A stretch of 64,000 nucleotides of DNA from an uncultured bacterium. GTDB taxonomy: Bacteria > DRYD01. This document shows, piece by piece, positions 1 through 8,925 of this stretch (position 1 is the stretch's first letter; each line of letters starts with the position of its first letter). Made by a program: the position numbers and the translations under genes. The notes under the pieces are model-generated. The model was given only the letters and a program-made list of their open reading frames with translations, searched no databases and had not been told where the DNA came from. The stretch covers positions 1 to 64,000 of the forward strand of contig CAKZQG010000006.1 of the NCBI GenBank assembly GCA_937139605.1, given 5' to 3'.

Positions 1-65
1 CTGATATTTAAATTATCTATTAGAACGATATTTTTATCTTTATTAACTAAAAAAGCAGATATCAT
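1..65 (-). CDS. Partial CDS, 5' end only, unknown
   Basis: An open minus-strand frame runs off the left edge. The first ATG (65-63) follows an AGGTGA-like ribosome site 16 bases upstream. About 21 residues are visible, beginning MISAFLVNKDKN. The same frame stays open further upstream to about position 125 without an ATG, so the true start may lie there with a rare codon. The fragment is too short to identify. Confidence 0.3.
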   Translation of the reverse strand, partial: MISAFLVNKDKNIVLIDNLNI

Positions 66-127
66 TTTTTTTATTTTTTCATCACCTTCTATATATATTT
101 TTATCTTAATATTAAAAATAAAGTAAT

Positions 128-173
128 AAAAAAAAAAAAAAAAAATAAAATTAAAAAAAAAAAAAAAAAAAAA
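128..173. repeat. Long poly-A runs (A18 and A21)
   Basis: Two homopolymer A runs of 18 (128-145) and 21 (153-173) bases are separated by TAAAATT. They are far longer than other A runs in the window. Their exact lengths may be unreliable in any assembly. They could form a rigid, easily unwound stretch upstream of the leftward gene. Confidence 0.7.
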
Positions 174-736
174 TCCTCTTTTTTTATCATAAAAAATTTT
201 ATTATTTTATTTACAATAATCAATTTCTTTATAAAATATTAAAAAAAATAAACAACTTTATTTATTTTTTATTTTTGAGTTATTTTTTGGGCGTTTGAGC
301 TTATTTTTCTTTGACAGTTTTCTTTTTATGTTAGATTTAGTTGCTTTTGCTTAGAAATTAATTCTTTTCCTTGGAGCTGTTTCTTATTAACCTTAAAGTT
401 ACCATATTTTCTTGAGAATATATGTTTTAGGAATTTAGTTTTTTTAAGTATTCTTTCTCTCTTTTATTTACAAATTAAAACAGTTTTTTTTAATTATTTT
501 TTTTAATTAGATTATTATTTTAAAAATAATGAATAACATCTTAAAATTATTATCTCAGATTTTGTAATAAAATTCAAAATTGAAAATAACTGTTATTTAT
601 TAAATATAGAATTCCAAGCCAAACCTAATAGATATTTAAAAGTGGTTATATATAGTAGTCCACATTTTGCTCAGCAAAAATTCTTAACTTCTTAATATAG
701 CATAAATTACTATATCTGTCACTATTGAGTATTCAT

Positions 737-892
737 TTACTGTAAGTAGTAATCCTTTCTAAATGAAAATGATAAAAATATAATACCATTATTTTGCTTA
801 TATTGTTCAAGAGTGAGTAAATTATCTTTAAAAGATAAATCTATTGTTTTAGCTTTAAAAATGTAGTTAATATAAGGATTTTTGTCAAGTAA
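737..892 (-). pseudogene. Possible decayed coding segment, unidentified
   Basis: This is an open minus-strand stretch of 51 codons with no start. Its residues look protein-like: LLDKNPYINYIFKAKTIDL near the beginning and YKQNNGIIFLSF near the end. The same frame continues upstream to about 1040 but is broken by several stops. The look is of an eroded gene, possibly a transposase, but I recognise no family motif. Confidence 0.25.
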
Positions 893-1171
893 TTACGGAA
901 CCAATATTTTATTATAAAGCAATAGAAGACTTAGAAATAAATAAATCACATAAGCCACTACTGCTAAAATAAGCTACTACTCTTTAAAAATTGCTATCTT
1001 CTTTAATGTTTTATTGTTCTATGTAAGTTTATACTGCTTATCCTCAAACCCCCCTACCATTATTTGATAGCTTTACTATAAGAGTTATGACTATTTTTAG
1101 CTGTTTGTTTTTCCCTCACTATTATTAACATTAAACATTACTCTTATACTTCAACAAGACACAATATCATA

Positions 1172-1218
1172 AAACTCTACCCACTTGTAAAATATCTCAT
1201 TTTTATAAGTGGAAGTTT
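1172..1218. repeat. Imperfect hairpin
   Basis: CCACTTGTAAAA (1181-1192) pairs with TTTTATAAGTGG (1201-1212) with one mismatch. The outer arms AAACT (1172-1176) and AGTTT (1214-1218) extend the stem. It is not followed by a T run on either strand, so it is not a typical terminator. Confidence 0.5.
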
Positions 1219-1233
1219 CATAATGGGAAATCA

Positions 1234-1242
1234 TTATCCACA
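1234..1242 (+). promoter_or_regulatory. Perfect-consensus DnaA box
   Basis: The 9-mer TTATCCACA matches the classical DnaA box exactly. A one-mismatch copy, TTATCCTCA, lies at 1038-1046. Both are in a gene-free, AT-rich region about 1.5 kb from mnmG (gidA), a gene often next to oriC. Two boxes are few for an origin, so the call is tentative. Confidence 0.35.
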
Positions 1243-1525
1243 GGTTCAAGTTTGAGGATATTATATCCTTTCTTATAAAAGATAAGTAGTTTTTGTTGAT
1301 GTTTGTTAAAAAACAAGTTTTAGGAGTGTTGCGAAAATTGTATCTGAAGGGTACAAAACAGCATTTTATTACAAAAATAAAGCTTCTTCATTTTCTAATT
1401 TTTTGATTTACAAAATCCCGTTTTACCCTTTAAGAAATCCATTCACCAAAGAATTTAGAACCTTACTTATCTTTGAGTTGCTCATACCCCTTCTTTTTTG
1501 GTTAGTTTCAGTAACAAAGGTAGCA

Positions 1526-1569
1526 TTTCACAAGAAAAGGGGAAGAAAATCCTCCCTTTTTTCGTGAAA
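1526..1569. repeat. Long A/G-rich hairpin
   Basis: TTTCAC (1526-1531) pairs with GTGAAA (1564-1569). The inner A/G-rich arm ending in GGGGA pairs with the C/T-rich arm beginning TCCTCCC, with small bulges. It lies about 70 bases downstream of the minus-strand gene ending at 1640 and could help end its transcript, although no clear T run follows. Confidence 0.4.
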
Positions 1570-1639
1570 TTTCTTTCCTGACAGAATTTTTGAAAACTTC
1601 CCAAGTTTTAGTTGTTTATTTTCGTATAATTAAAAATTT

Positions 1640-2653
1640 TTATTCATCATTAGAGGAGTATTCTTTTTGTAGAGCGGACCATACTCCTAAATCTGCCATA
1701 TCTTGTGGATATAGCTCTCCGTTTAAAAATGCATTCATTGTTGGATTAGTTCTTAAATTAGGTGCATAAACCCCATACATTGTCATTAACGGAGAATACG
1801 GATGTACAGGAGTAGTAGCAAAATTCATCATACTATTAAACATACTAGGATTACTTAATATGTTATTTAATTGATTTGAATTGATATTACTTAAATTATT
1901 CAATAAAGGAGTATTTGAATTATTTTGTGGAGTATTTAAATTATTTAAATTATTTAAATTAGGAGTAATATTATTATTAATCATACCAGAAGGAGATAAA
2001 GTTGGAATATTTAAGTTTGAATTATTTTGATTTAAGTTAAAAATAGATACGTTAGGGTTATCAGGGTTAGCATTTATAATATTAGTAGAAGTGTTATTGA
2101 TATTTTCAGTTTTAGACATAATTTCAGTAGTTTGAATTGGAATAGTGCTAGCAGGTGTAGAATCAGGTTTTAATATTTCAGATTCTTGTAATTTCTTTAA
2201 AAAATCTTCTTTAGATATTTCCTGAGTATTAGGAGTATTATTATCAGTTTTAGCTAAAAGAGAATTAGAGAAATTATTTAATTTAGAATCAGTTACTTCC
2301 ATTGCTATTTTATATTTTTTTTGGGCTAAATCAAGTTCTTCTGTTTTCCCTTCATCCATTAGTTTTACTATCTCATTTACTAATTTTTTCCTTTCTTGTC
2401 TTAATTGCTCTATATCAAGCTTTTCTATACTCCTCTTGTAATTTTCTAATTCATTATTATTATTAAGATTAGGATTTTGATTAATATTTTGATTAATATT
2501 TTGCTGTGCTTTATTTAGTAGTTTATCAAATGGATCAGTAAAAGTATTATTGGAATTATTACTAGGTATATTAACAGGATTAGAATTAAAGATAGGTGCA
2601 TTTTGATTAGTATTGTTTAAATTAACATTATTTAAATTAACATTAAAATCCAT
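1640..2653 (-). CDS. Asn-rich low-complexity protein, unknown
   Basis: This 337-residue protein is of unknown function. Residues 1-70 and about 190-270 are low-complexity and very rich in Asn with Leu, Pro and Thr, prion-like in look. Between them, about 72-125, is a charged helical segment likely to form a coiled coil. The C-terminal 60 residues are more ordered (Pro, Tyr, Met), ending near DMADLGVWSALQKEYSSNDE. There is no signal peptide or membrane segment. The start has a good ribosome site (AAGGGGGTA) eight bases upstream. It is divergent from mnmG. Its upstream DNA carries a paired TTAAC motif also seen before the M14 and C11 peptidase genes, so the three may share control. Confidence 0.75.
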   Translation of the reverse strand: MDFNVNLNNVNLNNTNQNAPIFNSNPVNIPSNNSNNTFTDPFDKLLNKAQQNINQNINQNPNLNNNNELENYKRSIEKLDIEQLRQERKKLVNEIVKLMDEGKTEELDLAQKKYKIAMEVTDSKLNNFSNSLLAKTDNNTPNTQEISKEDFLKKLQESEILKPDSTPASTIPIQTTEIMSKTENINNTSTNIINANPDNPNVSIFNLNQNNSNLNIPTLSPSGMINNNITPNLNNLNNLNTPQNNSNTPLLNNLSNINSNQLNNILSNPSMFNSMMNFATTPVHPYSPLMTMYGVYAPNLRTNPTMNAFLNGELYPQDMADLGVWSALQKEYSSNDE

Positions 2654-2705
2654 ATTATAATTACCCCCTTAAATATAGTTCTATTATTTATTTTAAATAA
2701 AATAT

Positions 2706-2721
2706 GTTAAAATTTTGTTAA
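2706..2721 (-). promoter_or_regulatory. Paired TTAAC motif upstream of Asn-rich gene
   Basis: On the minus strand two TTAAC units start exactly 11 bases apart, the second followed by ATATTTT. The same arrangement occurs upstream of the M14 carboxypeptidase (11006-11021) and the clostripain-family gene (53059-53074). It may be a promoter element or activator site. In DNA this AT-rich, chance is a real alternative. Confidence 0.3.
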
Positions 2722-2796
2722 ATAAAAGTAAAAAAAATATTAAAGTTAAAAAAAATAAAAAGGAGTAAGTATAGTTTTTTGTAGAATATAATAAAT

Positions 2797-4671
2797 ATGG
2801 TGGCGGATGTTTTTGATGTAATAGTAATAGGTGCAGGTCATGCGGGGATAGAAGCAGCGATAGCAGCTGCTAAAATGGGCTGTAAAGTTGCTGTATTTAC
2901 TATGTCATTAGAAAATATTGGACAAATGTCTTGTAACCCAAGTATAGGTGGCCCAGCTAAAGGACATCTAACTCGAGAAATAGATGCGTTAGGTGGGGTT
3001 CAAGGCATGGCCGCTGATCATACAATGATACATATACGATTCCTAAATACTAGTAAAGGTCCTGCAGTCAGAGCTCTAAGATCACAAAATGATAGGCACC
3101 TATTTAAAAAATTCATGAGAAACTTATTAGAAAAAACTCCTAACATATACATTAAACAAGAAGAAGTTGAAGATATTATTACTGAAAACAATAAAATTAA
3201 AGGAATAAAAACAAGAATAGGATTATACTATGAAACTAAAGCTTTAGTGATAGCTACTGGTACTTTCTTAAAAGGTTTGATACATATAGGAAATATAAAA
3301 TATGAAGGTGGTCGTGCAGGAGAATATGCTTCTAATTATCTAACTAATTCTTTAAAAAAGTTAGGTTTTGAAATGATTCGATTAAAAACAGGCACGCCAC
3401 CAAGAATCCATAGAAGAAGTATAAATTATGATGTCTTAAAAATAGTAGAGCCTTCAAAAGAGCCTGTTTTCTTTGAATTCTTCCCAACAGTAGAATATCC
3501 AAAAAACCAAATTAATTGTTATCTAACTCATACTACAAAAGAAACTAAAGACATAATTTTAAAGAATATCCATTTATCACCGATGTACAATGGAGAAATA
3601 GAAGCAACAGGTGTAAGATATTGCCCATCTATTGAAGATAAAATAGTTAAATTTTCTTCTAAAGACGAGCATCCTATATTTTTAGAGCCTGAAGGTTGGG
3701 ATGTAGATGAAGTGTATGTTCAAGGATTTTCTTCATCATTACCAGCAGATGTTCAATTAAAAATGTTAAGAACAATAGTAGGTTTAGAAAAAGCAGAGAT
3801 GATGAGACCAGCGTATGCTATAGAATACGATGCAGTTAAACCATTTCAGATTAATCCTACCTTAGAAACTAAAACAATAAAAGGGTTATTTTTAGCAGGA
3901 CAAATAAATGGTACTACAGGATATGAAGAAGCCGCTGCTCAGGGAATAGTAGCAGGTATAAATGCTGCTTTATACTCTAAAAACAAAGATTTAATAACTA
4001 TAAGTAGAACTATATCATATATAGGCGCATTAATTGATGATTTAACTACTAAAGAAATTACAGAACCTTATAGAATGCATACTTCCAAAGTAGAATACAG
4101 ATTATATTTAAGACATGATAATGCTGATGAAAGATTAACTCCATTAGGATACCAATTGGGGTTAATTGATGAAACTACTTATAATAAATTTAAAGAAAAA
4201 ATGAAAAAAATAAAACAAGAAATCGAAAGATTAAAAAATACTTATCCACATAAAGATAAATACTTAAGGGAAGAATTAAAGAAAATATTACAAACAGAAG
4301 AATATGTAAGTTTATATGAATTACTCAAGCGCCCAGAATTTAGCTATGAAAATTTAAAACCATTTGATTTAAATAGACCTGTCTTAGATAAAGAAATTCA
4401 AGAAAGAGTCGAAATAGAAATAAAATATGAAGGTTATTTAAAAATAGAAAAAGAAAGAATAGAAAAAATAAGAAAATATGAGAACATGTATATTCCTAAT
4501 GACATAAATTATTTTGAAATAGATGGGTTATCTTATGAAGCTAAAGAAAAATTAACTAAATACAAACCTACAAATATATCACAAGCTACAAAAATAGCGG
4601 GGGTTAGAGTATCTGATATTTCTATCCTTATTTTAGCTTTACAAAATTATTATAAAAAAAATCAAAACTAA
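2797..4671 (+). CDS. mnmG: tRNA uridine-5-carboxymethylaminomethyl modification enzyme MnmG
   Basis: MnmG (GidA), with MnmE, installs the carboxymethylaminomethyl group on wobble U34 of several tRNAs using FAD, NADH and methylene-THF. The 624 residues match the family's usual length. The FAD-binding [10 protein letters not shown] lies at 12-21, followed by the family signatures [14 protein letters not shown] (about 45-60) and, further on, [20 protein letters not shown] lies in the second FAD region. The C-terminal 150 residues are the helical MnmE/tRNA-binding domain. The ATG at 2797 has no adjacent Shine-Dalgarno; an AAGGAG lies about 35 bases upstream. It heads a plus-strand gene run with short gaps. 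Confidence 0.97.
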   Translation: MVADVFDVIVIGAGHAGIEAAIAAAKMGCKVAVFTMSLENIGQMSCNPSIGGPAKGHLTREIDALGGVQGMAADHTMIHIRFLNTSKGPAVRALRSQNDRHLFKKFMRNLLEKTPNIYIKQEEVEDIITENNKIKGIKTRIGLYYETKALVIATGTFLKGLIHIGNIKYEGGRAGEYASNYLTNSLKKLGFEMIRLKTGTPPRIHRRSINYDVLKIVEPSKEPVFFEFFPTVEYPKNQINCYLTHTTKETKDIILKNIHLSPMYNGEIEATGVRYCPSIEDKIVKFSSKDEHPIFLEPEGWDVDEVYVQGFSSSLPADVQLKMLRTIVGLEKAEMMRPAYAIEYDAVKPFQINPTLETKTIKGLFLAGQINGTTGYEEAAAQGIVAGINAALYSKNKDLITISRTISYIGALIDDLTTKEITEPYRMHTSKVEYRLYLRHDNADERLTPLGYQLGLIDETTYNKFKEKMKKIKQEIERLKNTYPHKDKYLREELKKILQTEEYVSLYELLKRPEFSYENLKPFDLNRPVLDKEIQERVEIEIKYEGYLKIEKERIEKIRKYENMYIPNDINYFEIDGLSYEAKEKLTKYKPTNISQATKIAGVRVSDISILILALQNYYKKNQN

Positions 4672-4690
4672 AAACTAGAAAATAAAAAAT

Positions 4691-5449
4691 ATGAATAATA
4701 TTTTACAGATAGCAAAATATACAATAGCTTTTGAATTTAAGCGATTTTTACCTCATACTATAGTATTATTCGGAATAATTTTTATATTTTTAAGTGCTTC
4801 AGTTAATTTCTTTGGATTAAAATTTCAAGAGCGTGTATTCTTTGATTTATCTTTAACTACTGTAGGTTGGTTTATGATAATACTTGCTATTAGTTTAGGA
4901 ATCTCTAATATAGCTAGCGAAATCGAAAGAAAAATAATCTATACTTTCATTACAAAACCTATAAATAGAGAACAATATTTCTTAGGAAAATTCTTAGGAA
5001 TTGTGTTCTTTTTATTTTTAGCTTTCTTGATATTTTCATTGGAAATTTTCTTTATTGAATACTTCTATACTAAAAAGACTTTATTTATAATATTTTCCGC
5101 AATATTTTTACAATTCTTAAAATCGTGTATAGTACTTTCATTTACTATGATTTTATCTTTATATGTTAGTTCTCCTATAAATATATCTTTGACTTTATTA
5201 TTTTTTGTATTTAGTGAAATGTCAATTTTATATGTATCAGCTTTTGAAGGAATAATTAAGAAAATAATGTTATTCTTAAAATTAGCACTACCTTATTTTG
5301 ATTATTTTAATATAAATCAAGCAATAGTTTTTGCTGCTTCAGGTAGTGCACATCCAATCTATATTCTTTCAGCTATTGTTTACGGTTTTTCTTATCTGTT
5401 ATTTTTCCTAACCTTAGGTACATTGCTATTTTATAAAAAAGAACTATAA
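4691..5449 (+). CDS. ABC-2 type transporter permease
   Basis: This 252-residue integral membrane protein has about six hydrophobic segments and the ABC-2 permease layout. The charged stretch SEIERKIIYTFITKPINREQ (about 76-95), between the second and third segments, is typical of the coupling region in this family. No ATP-binding partner is next to it: the following gene's ATPase is of a different, secretion/PilT-like class. Either its ABC ATPase is encoded elsewhere or the two neighbours work in an unrecognised way. It starts 19 bases after mnmG without a Shine-Dalgarno. Confidence 0.75.
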   Translation: MNNILQIAKYTIAFEFKRFLPHTIVLFGIIFIFLSASVNFFGLKFQERVFFDLSLTTVGWFMIILAISLGISNIASEIERKIIYTFITKPINREQYFLGKFLGIVFFLFLAFLIFSLEIFFIEYFYTKKTLFIIFSAIFLQFLKSCIVLSFTMILSLYVSSPINISLTLLFFVFSEMSILYVSAFEGIIKKIMLFLKLALPYFDYFNINQAIVFAASGSAHPIYILSAIVYGFSYLLFFLTLGTLLFYKKEL

Positions 5450-5481
5450 AAACTATAATTTTTATAAAAATTTTTATAAAT

Positions 5482-6645
5482 ATGGAAATATTAGAGAAAT
5501 TATTTACAGAAAACACAACAAGCATACATATAAAATCAAATAATAATGTATTAGCTAAGGTAGGAACCCCAGGAAATTGGCAATTAATAACTCTAGATTA
5601 TAAATTCTCTAAAGAAGAATTAACAAATATAATAAATGATATATTAAAAAATTCAGAGTCTTTAATAGAAATATCAAGAGAAAATACAAAAGTTATACAA
5701 TTAAATAGGTATAGAATAGTAGTCGTATTACCTCCAGTTTCAGAAGAGATAGAAATAACAATAGCTAAGCCTATAAGAAAACTAACGTTAGAAGATTATT
5801 TAAGAGAAAGTAATGTAAGTGATTTATTAAGAAAAAGGATAGAAAAGCAAGCAGAAGGATTATTAATAGCAGGTGCTCCTGGACAAGGAAAGACTACCTT
5901 TGCACAAGCTATAACAGAACACTACGCTAGTTTAAAAAAAATAGTAAAAACTCTAGAATCTCCCAGAGATTTACAAGTTAGTAGTATAGTAACTCAATAT
6001 TCTAAAACTCATGCAAATATTAATGAAATATATGATATTTTATTATTATCTCGTCCAGATTATGTTATTTTTGATGAAATGAGAAATAATGAAGATTTTA
6101 ATTTATATGTGGATTTAAGGTTAGCGGGTGTTGGGATGGTAGGAGTTATTCACGCTACTTCCCCATTTGCTGCTATTCAACGATTTATTCATAGAATAGA
6201 ACTGGGAGTTATTCCTTCTATTATTGATACTGTTATATTTATTAATAAAGGAAAAATAGAAAAAGTTCTAATGTTAAGTATAAGTGTTAAAGTTCCAGAA
6301 GGAATGTTGGATCCAGGTTTAGCTAGACCAGTAGTTGAAGTTAGGAACTTTGAAGATGGCACTTTAGAATATGAGATATATACCTTTGGAGAGCAAACTA
6401 TAATAGTACCCGTTAAAAAAATATCACAAGAATTATTAGATGAATTAAATACTAAAGTATATGAAAATGTAAAACTAATTTTAGGTAATAAAAAATTTAA
6501 AGTAGAAACTCTTAATCCTAAATATGCTATTATATGGGTTAATGAAAAAAATAGAAAAGACATTATAGGAAAAAAAGGAAAAATTATTAAAGATTTAGAA
6601 AATATACTTAATATGAAATTAGAAGTAAAAACTTTTGATTATTAA
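5482..6645 (+). CDS. Archaeal-type PilT-like ATPase with C-terminal KH domain (no PIN domain)
   Basis: This 387-residue ATPase belongs to the secretion/PilT superfamily. Walker A GAPGQGKT is at 131-138, Walker B YVIFDEM at 194-200 and a sensor-like GVIHAT at 221-226. A KH RNA-binding fold with IIGKKGKII (361-369) ends the protein. The phrases KTLESPRDLQV, DLRLAGVGM and ELGVIPSIIDTVIFI are, to my knowledge, characteristic of the archaeal PINc/VapC ATPase family, which has PIN, ATPase and KH domains. Here the N-terminal PIN nuclease is absent; residues 1-100 are a small alpha/beta region like the N domain of PilT-type ATPases. It may act on RNA or the ribosome. It is not a GspE/PilB motor. Confidence 0.8.
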   Translation: MEILEKLFTENTTSIHIKSNNNVLAKVGTPGNWQLITLDYKFSKEELTNIINDILKNSESLIEISRENTKVIQLNRYRIVVVLPPVSEEIEITIAKPIRKLTLEDYLRESNVSDLLRKRIEKQAEGLLIAGAPGQGKTTFAQAITEHYASLKKIVKTLESPRDLQVSSIVTQYSKTHANINEIYDILLLSRPDYVIFDEMRNNEDFNLYVDLRLAGVGMVGVIHATSPFAAIQRFIHRIELGVIPSIIDTVIFINKGKIEKVLMLSISVKVPEGMLDPGLARPVVEVRNFEDGTLEYEIYTFGEQTIIVPVKKISQELLDELNTKVYENVKLILGNKKFKVETLNPKYAIIWVNEKNRKDIIGKKGKIIKDLENILNMKLEVKTFDY

Positions 6646-6693
6646 TATATTGATTATTAAAGTATAAAAAAATATTTTGATAAGGAGAAACTA

Positions 6694-7698
6694 ATGAGTA
6701 TAGAAGAAATATTAAAATTAGTAGAAAATGAAAATCAGTTATTAAGAGAAAATTATATAAAGAGTTATAAGATAAAGGAAGAAGAATTTGGGATAGTTTT
6801 AGGTTCTCCTTATTGCTATATTTATTTAATAGAAGATGTATTAGTAGATATAAGTGTAAGTGCTTGGGCTTATTTACTATTAAATTTAATCAAAAATAAA
6901 TATAAAATAAATTACTTATTATTAACTCATTCTCATTATGATCATTTAGGTGGTGCTTATCTTTTAAAAGAAAATTTTAAAAACTATTTTGAAAACCTAA
7001 AAATAATTGGACATAATAATATAACAAATGTATTAAAATCTACAAATGCAATAAAAATAATATCAGATTTTAATTATAAAGATTCTTCAGAAATATACAA
7101 TATCTTAAAAATAAATGAATTGTCTAATTTTTTAGAATTCAAAACTTTTAATTTAGACTATGAGCTTCAAGAAAAAGAAAAAATAATAAATCTAAGTAAT
7201 CTAGTAAATAAAGATATAAAAGTTATATTTGTAAGTGGGCATACTAAAGATAGTGTTAGTTATTATTTTGTTAAAGAAAATGTATTAATAATGGGAGAAA
7301 GCATGGGAGTACCTAATCATAAATTTACATTTGTATTACCAGAATTCTTAACAAGCTATATCCATTACAAAAACAACATAAAATTCCAAGAAGAATTTAT
7401 TATAGATAAAAAAATAAATAATTTTTTATTACCTCATATAATGTATTTTACAAGTTTTAATGATGTTAAAGATTTTATTAAATTATCTTATCAAAGTTTA
7501 GAATTATATACTAAAAAATTTTTAGAATATATAAGTAAAACGAAAATTAATTTAGATAATTTTGATTCAAAAATAGAAGAAGTTTTCAAATATATATTAG
7601 AAGATATATATATAAAATATGAATTAACTCAGCCTATTTATGCTTTTAAAGCTAACATAACTGCTCAAGTTAAAAGTATAATAAAGGAATTAACTTAA
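6694..7698 (+). CDS. Metallo-beta-lactamase fold hydrolase
   Basis: This 334-residue MBL-fold protein has the dinuclear metal motif HSHYDH (79-84), a third His in VSGHTKDS (about 180) and a later GES motif where metal-bridging Asp often sits (here Glu-Ser). The C-terminal 100 residues are helical, as in glyoxalase II-like or lactonase-like members. The substrate cannot be told. A good ribosome site (AAGGAG, seven bases upstream) supports the ATG at 6694. It lies in the plus-strand run after the ATPase-KH gene. Confidence 0.8.
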   Translation: MSIEEILKLVENENQLLRENYIKSYKIKEEEFGIVLGSPYCYIYLIEDVLVDISVSAWAYLLLNLIKNKYKINYLLLTHSHYDHLGGAYLLKENFKNYFENLKIIGHNNITNVLKSTNAIKIISDFNYKDSSEIYNILKINELSNFLEFKTFNLDYELQEKEKIINLSNLVNKDIKVIFVSGHTKDSVSYYFVKENVLIMGESMGVPNHKFTFVLPEFLTSYIHYKNNIKFQEEFIIDKKINNFLLPHIMYFTSFNDVKDFIKLSYQSLELYTKKFLEYISKTKINLDNFDSKIEEVFKYILEDIYIKYELTQPIYAFKANITAQVKSIIKELT

Positions 7699-7739
7699 TA
7701 GAATTTTTAAATATAAAGCATAGGGGTGAAAAAAAAATA

Positions 7740-8117
7740 ATGAATACAAAAACAGGAATAGATCATAGAATCTTAGCTGCATTATCCTACCTAGGCCTCA
7801 TAACTTTAGGAATAGTACCTGGTATATTATTATTATTAGAACCAGAAAATAGATTAATTAGATTCCATTCTTTACAATGTTTATTTTTAGTTTTAATAAA
7901 CATTATAATATCAATATTTTTCTCATTTTTTAGCTGTTTTTTAAATTATCTAGGTTATATTGGAAGTATCTTTAGTTGTTTTATATTTTTATTTTTAACT
8001 GTTTATGGGTTTATATTGTTAGGATTAGTGATATTTTTAGCAGTAAAAGCATATAATGAAGAATTCTATAAGTTACCAATTATAGGGGATCAAGTAGAAA
8101 GGATAATCTTTAGATAA
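7740..8117 (+). CDS. DUF4870 (Tic20-like) small membrane protein
   Basis: This 125-residue protein has three to four membrane segments. The N-terminal LAALSYLGLITLGIVPGILL, followed by the polar N-R-x-x-R-F-H-S-x-Q motif (about 39-48), is the hallmark of DUF4870/Tic20-like proteins. Their function is unknown. GGGGTGA nine bases before the ATG supports the start. The gene ends 28 bases before tRNA-Arg. Confidence 0.8.
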   Translation: MNTKTGIDHRILAALSYLGLITLGIVPGILLLLEPENRLIRFHSLQCLFLVLINIIISIFFSFFSCFLNYLGYIGSIFSCFIFLFLTVYGFILLGLVIFLAVKAYNEEFYKLPIIGDQVERIIFR

Positions 8118-8145
8118 TAAATATATTGTAGGTAATGTAATGTTA

Positions 8146-8219
8146 GCGGCTGTAGCTCAACTGGATAGAGCATGTGACTTCGGATCACAAGGTTGTGGGT
8201 TCAACTCCCACCAGCCGCA
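8146..8219 (+). tRNA. tRNA-Arg (anticodon UCG)
   Basis: A complete 74-base cloverleaf. The acceptor stem GCGGCTG/CAGCCGC pairs perfectly, the anticodon stem is TGTGA/TCACA and the loop CTTCGGA gives anticodon TCG. The T arm is GTGGG-TTCAACT-CCCAC and the discriminator is A. CCA is not encoded. It sits inside a plus-strand protein run between a DUF4870 gene and trmB, so it is probably cut from a longer transcript. Confidence 0.97.
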
Positions 8220-8250
8220 AATATCAATAAATAAACTACACAATAATTAA

Positions 8251-8910
8251 ATGGAAATAATGACTCTAAAAATAATAAACCCATATAAACACATTATTTT
8301 CCCTTTCAATCACTTTCCTAAATTAAATGATTTTTATTTACTCTTAAAACCTAAATTCATAGAAACAAAAGAATTATTTAACAAAGATAGCAATTTATAT
8401 ATAGAGATAGGTTTTGGGAAAGGGGATTTTTTAATAAATTTTGCAAAAAATAATAAAGATAAAACAATAATAGGAATAGAAAGATCTCAAAGCTTAGTTA
8501 AAGAAGTATCTAAAAAGTTGGTTCTAAATAAAATAGATAATGTAAAATTAATAGAAGGTTTAGCAGAATTTGTTTTTTACTTTTATATACCTCATAATTC
8601 AGTAGAATTATTAATAATAAATTTCCCTGATCCTTATCCCAAAAAAGCACATATAAATAGAAGATTACTAAATAAAAAATTTTTTAAATTAATATATCCT
8701 AAACTAACTAATAACGCTTTAATTTACATTGCTACAGATTGTGATAAATATAGAGATTACATAATCCAAGAATTAAAAACATTAAATATTTATAAAATAG
8801 AGAAATTTATATTAGGATTTTATGATGAAAATTATCAAACAAAATACTTAAAAAAATGGCTTAAATTAAATAAAAAAATTTATTCATTTATTATATCTAA
8901 AAAAGTATAA
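8251..8910 (+). CDS. trmB: tRNA (guanine-N7-)-methyltransferase TrmB
   Basis: TrmB methylates G46 of tRNA using S-adenosylmethionine. The 219-residue protein shows SAM-binding motif I, IEIGFGKGDF (51-60), the second acidic motif IGIERS, and the family signature NFPDPYPKKAH. It has the usual length. A second in-frame ATG three codons in could also be the start; neither has a Shine-Dalgarno. Its place 31 bases after a tRNA gene is fitting. Confidence 0.95.
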   Translation: MEIMTLKIINPYKHIIFPFNHFPKLNDFYLLLKPKFIETKELFNKDSNLYIEIGFGKGDFLINFAKNNKDKTIIGIERSQSLVKEVSKKLVLNKIDNVKLIEGLAEFVFYFYIPHNSVELLIINFPDPYPKKAHINRRLLNKKFFKLIYPKLTNNALIYIATDCDKYRDYIIQELKTLNIYKIEKFILGFYDENYQTKYLKKWLKLNKKIYSFIISKKV

Positions 8911-8925
8911 AAAAATTTAAAAAAT

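Larger units (their letters stand above)
1039..1260. repeat. 11-bp inverted repeat flanking a hairpin-rich segment
   Basis: TATCCTCAAAC at 1039-1049 is matched by its exact reverse complement GTTTGAGGATA at 1250-1260, enclosing 222 bp. The enclosed DNA holds the hairpin at 1172-1218 and a DnaA box. It may be the ends of a small MITE-like element or part of an origin. No target-site duplication was found. Confidence 0.35.
66..1639. other. Gene-free region with hairpins, poly-A and decayed coding
   Basis: No intact gene is visible in about 1.57 kb. The left part (120-240) is almost pure A/T with two long A runs. The middle (600-1050) reads on the minus strand like a decayed coding sequence. 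The right part (1030-1610) has several inverted repeats and one perfect DnaA box. At 1593-1609 a 7-bp stem with loop CCC sits about 30 bases past the stop of the minus-strand gene at 1640; it lacks a T run, so it is at best a weak terminator. On the plus strand, 1310-1567 is open for about 85 codons with no start codon. Confidence 0.6.

Noticed and set aside
128-173. Poly-A as a biological signal
   Set aside because: Kept as a repeat only; homopolymer length is prone to assembly error and nothing nearby depends on it.
1039-1260. Insertion sequence or MITE bounded by the 11-bp inverted repeat
   Set aside because: No transposase gene, no target duplication and short ends; left as an inverted repeat only.
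6189-6563. 124-codon open frame opposite the ATPase-KH gene
   Set aside because: Fully antisense to a well-supported gene; a shadow frame.
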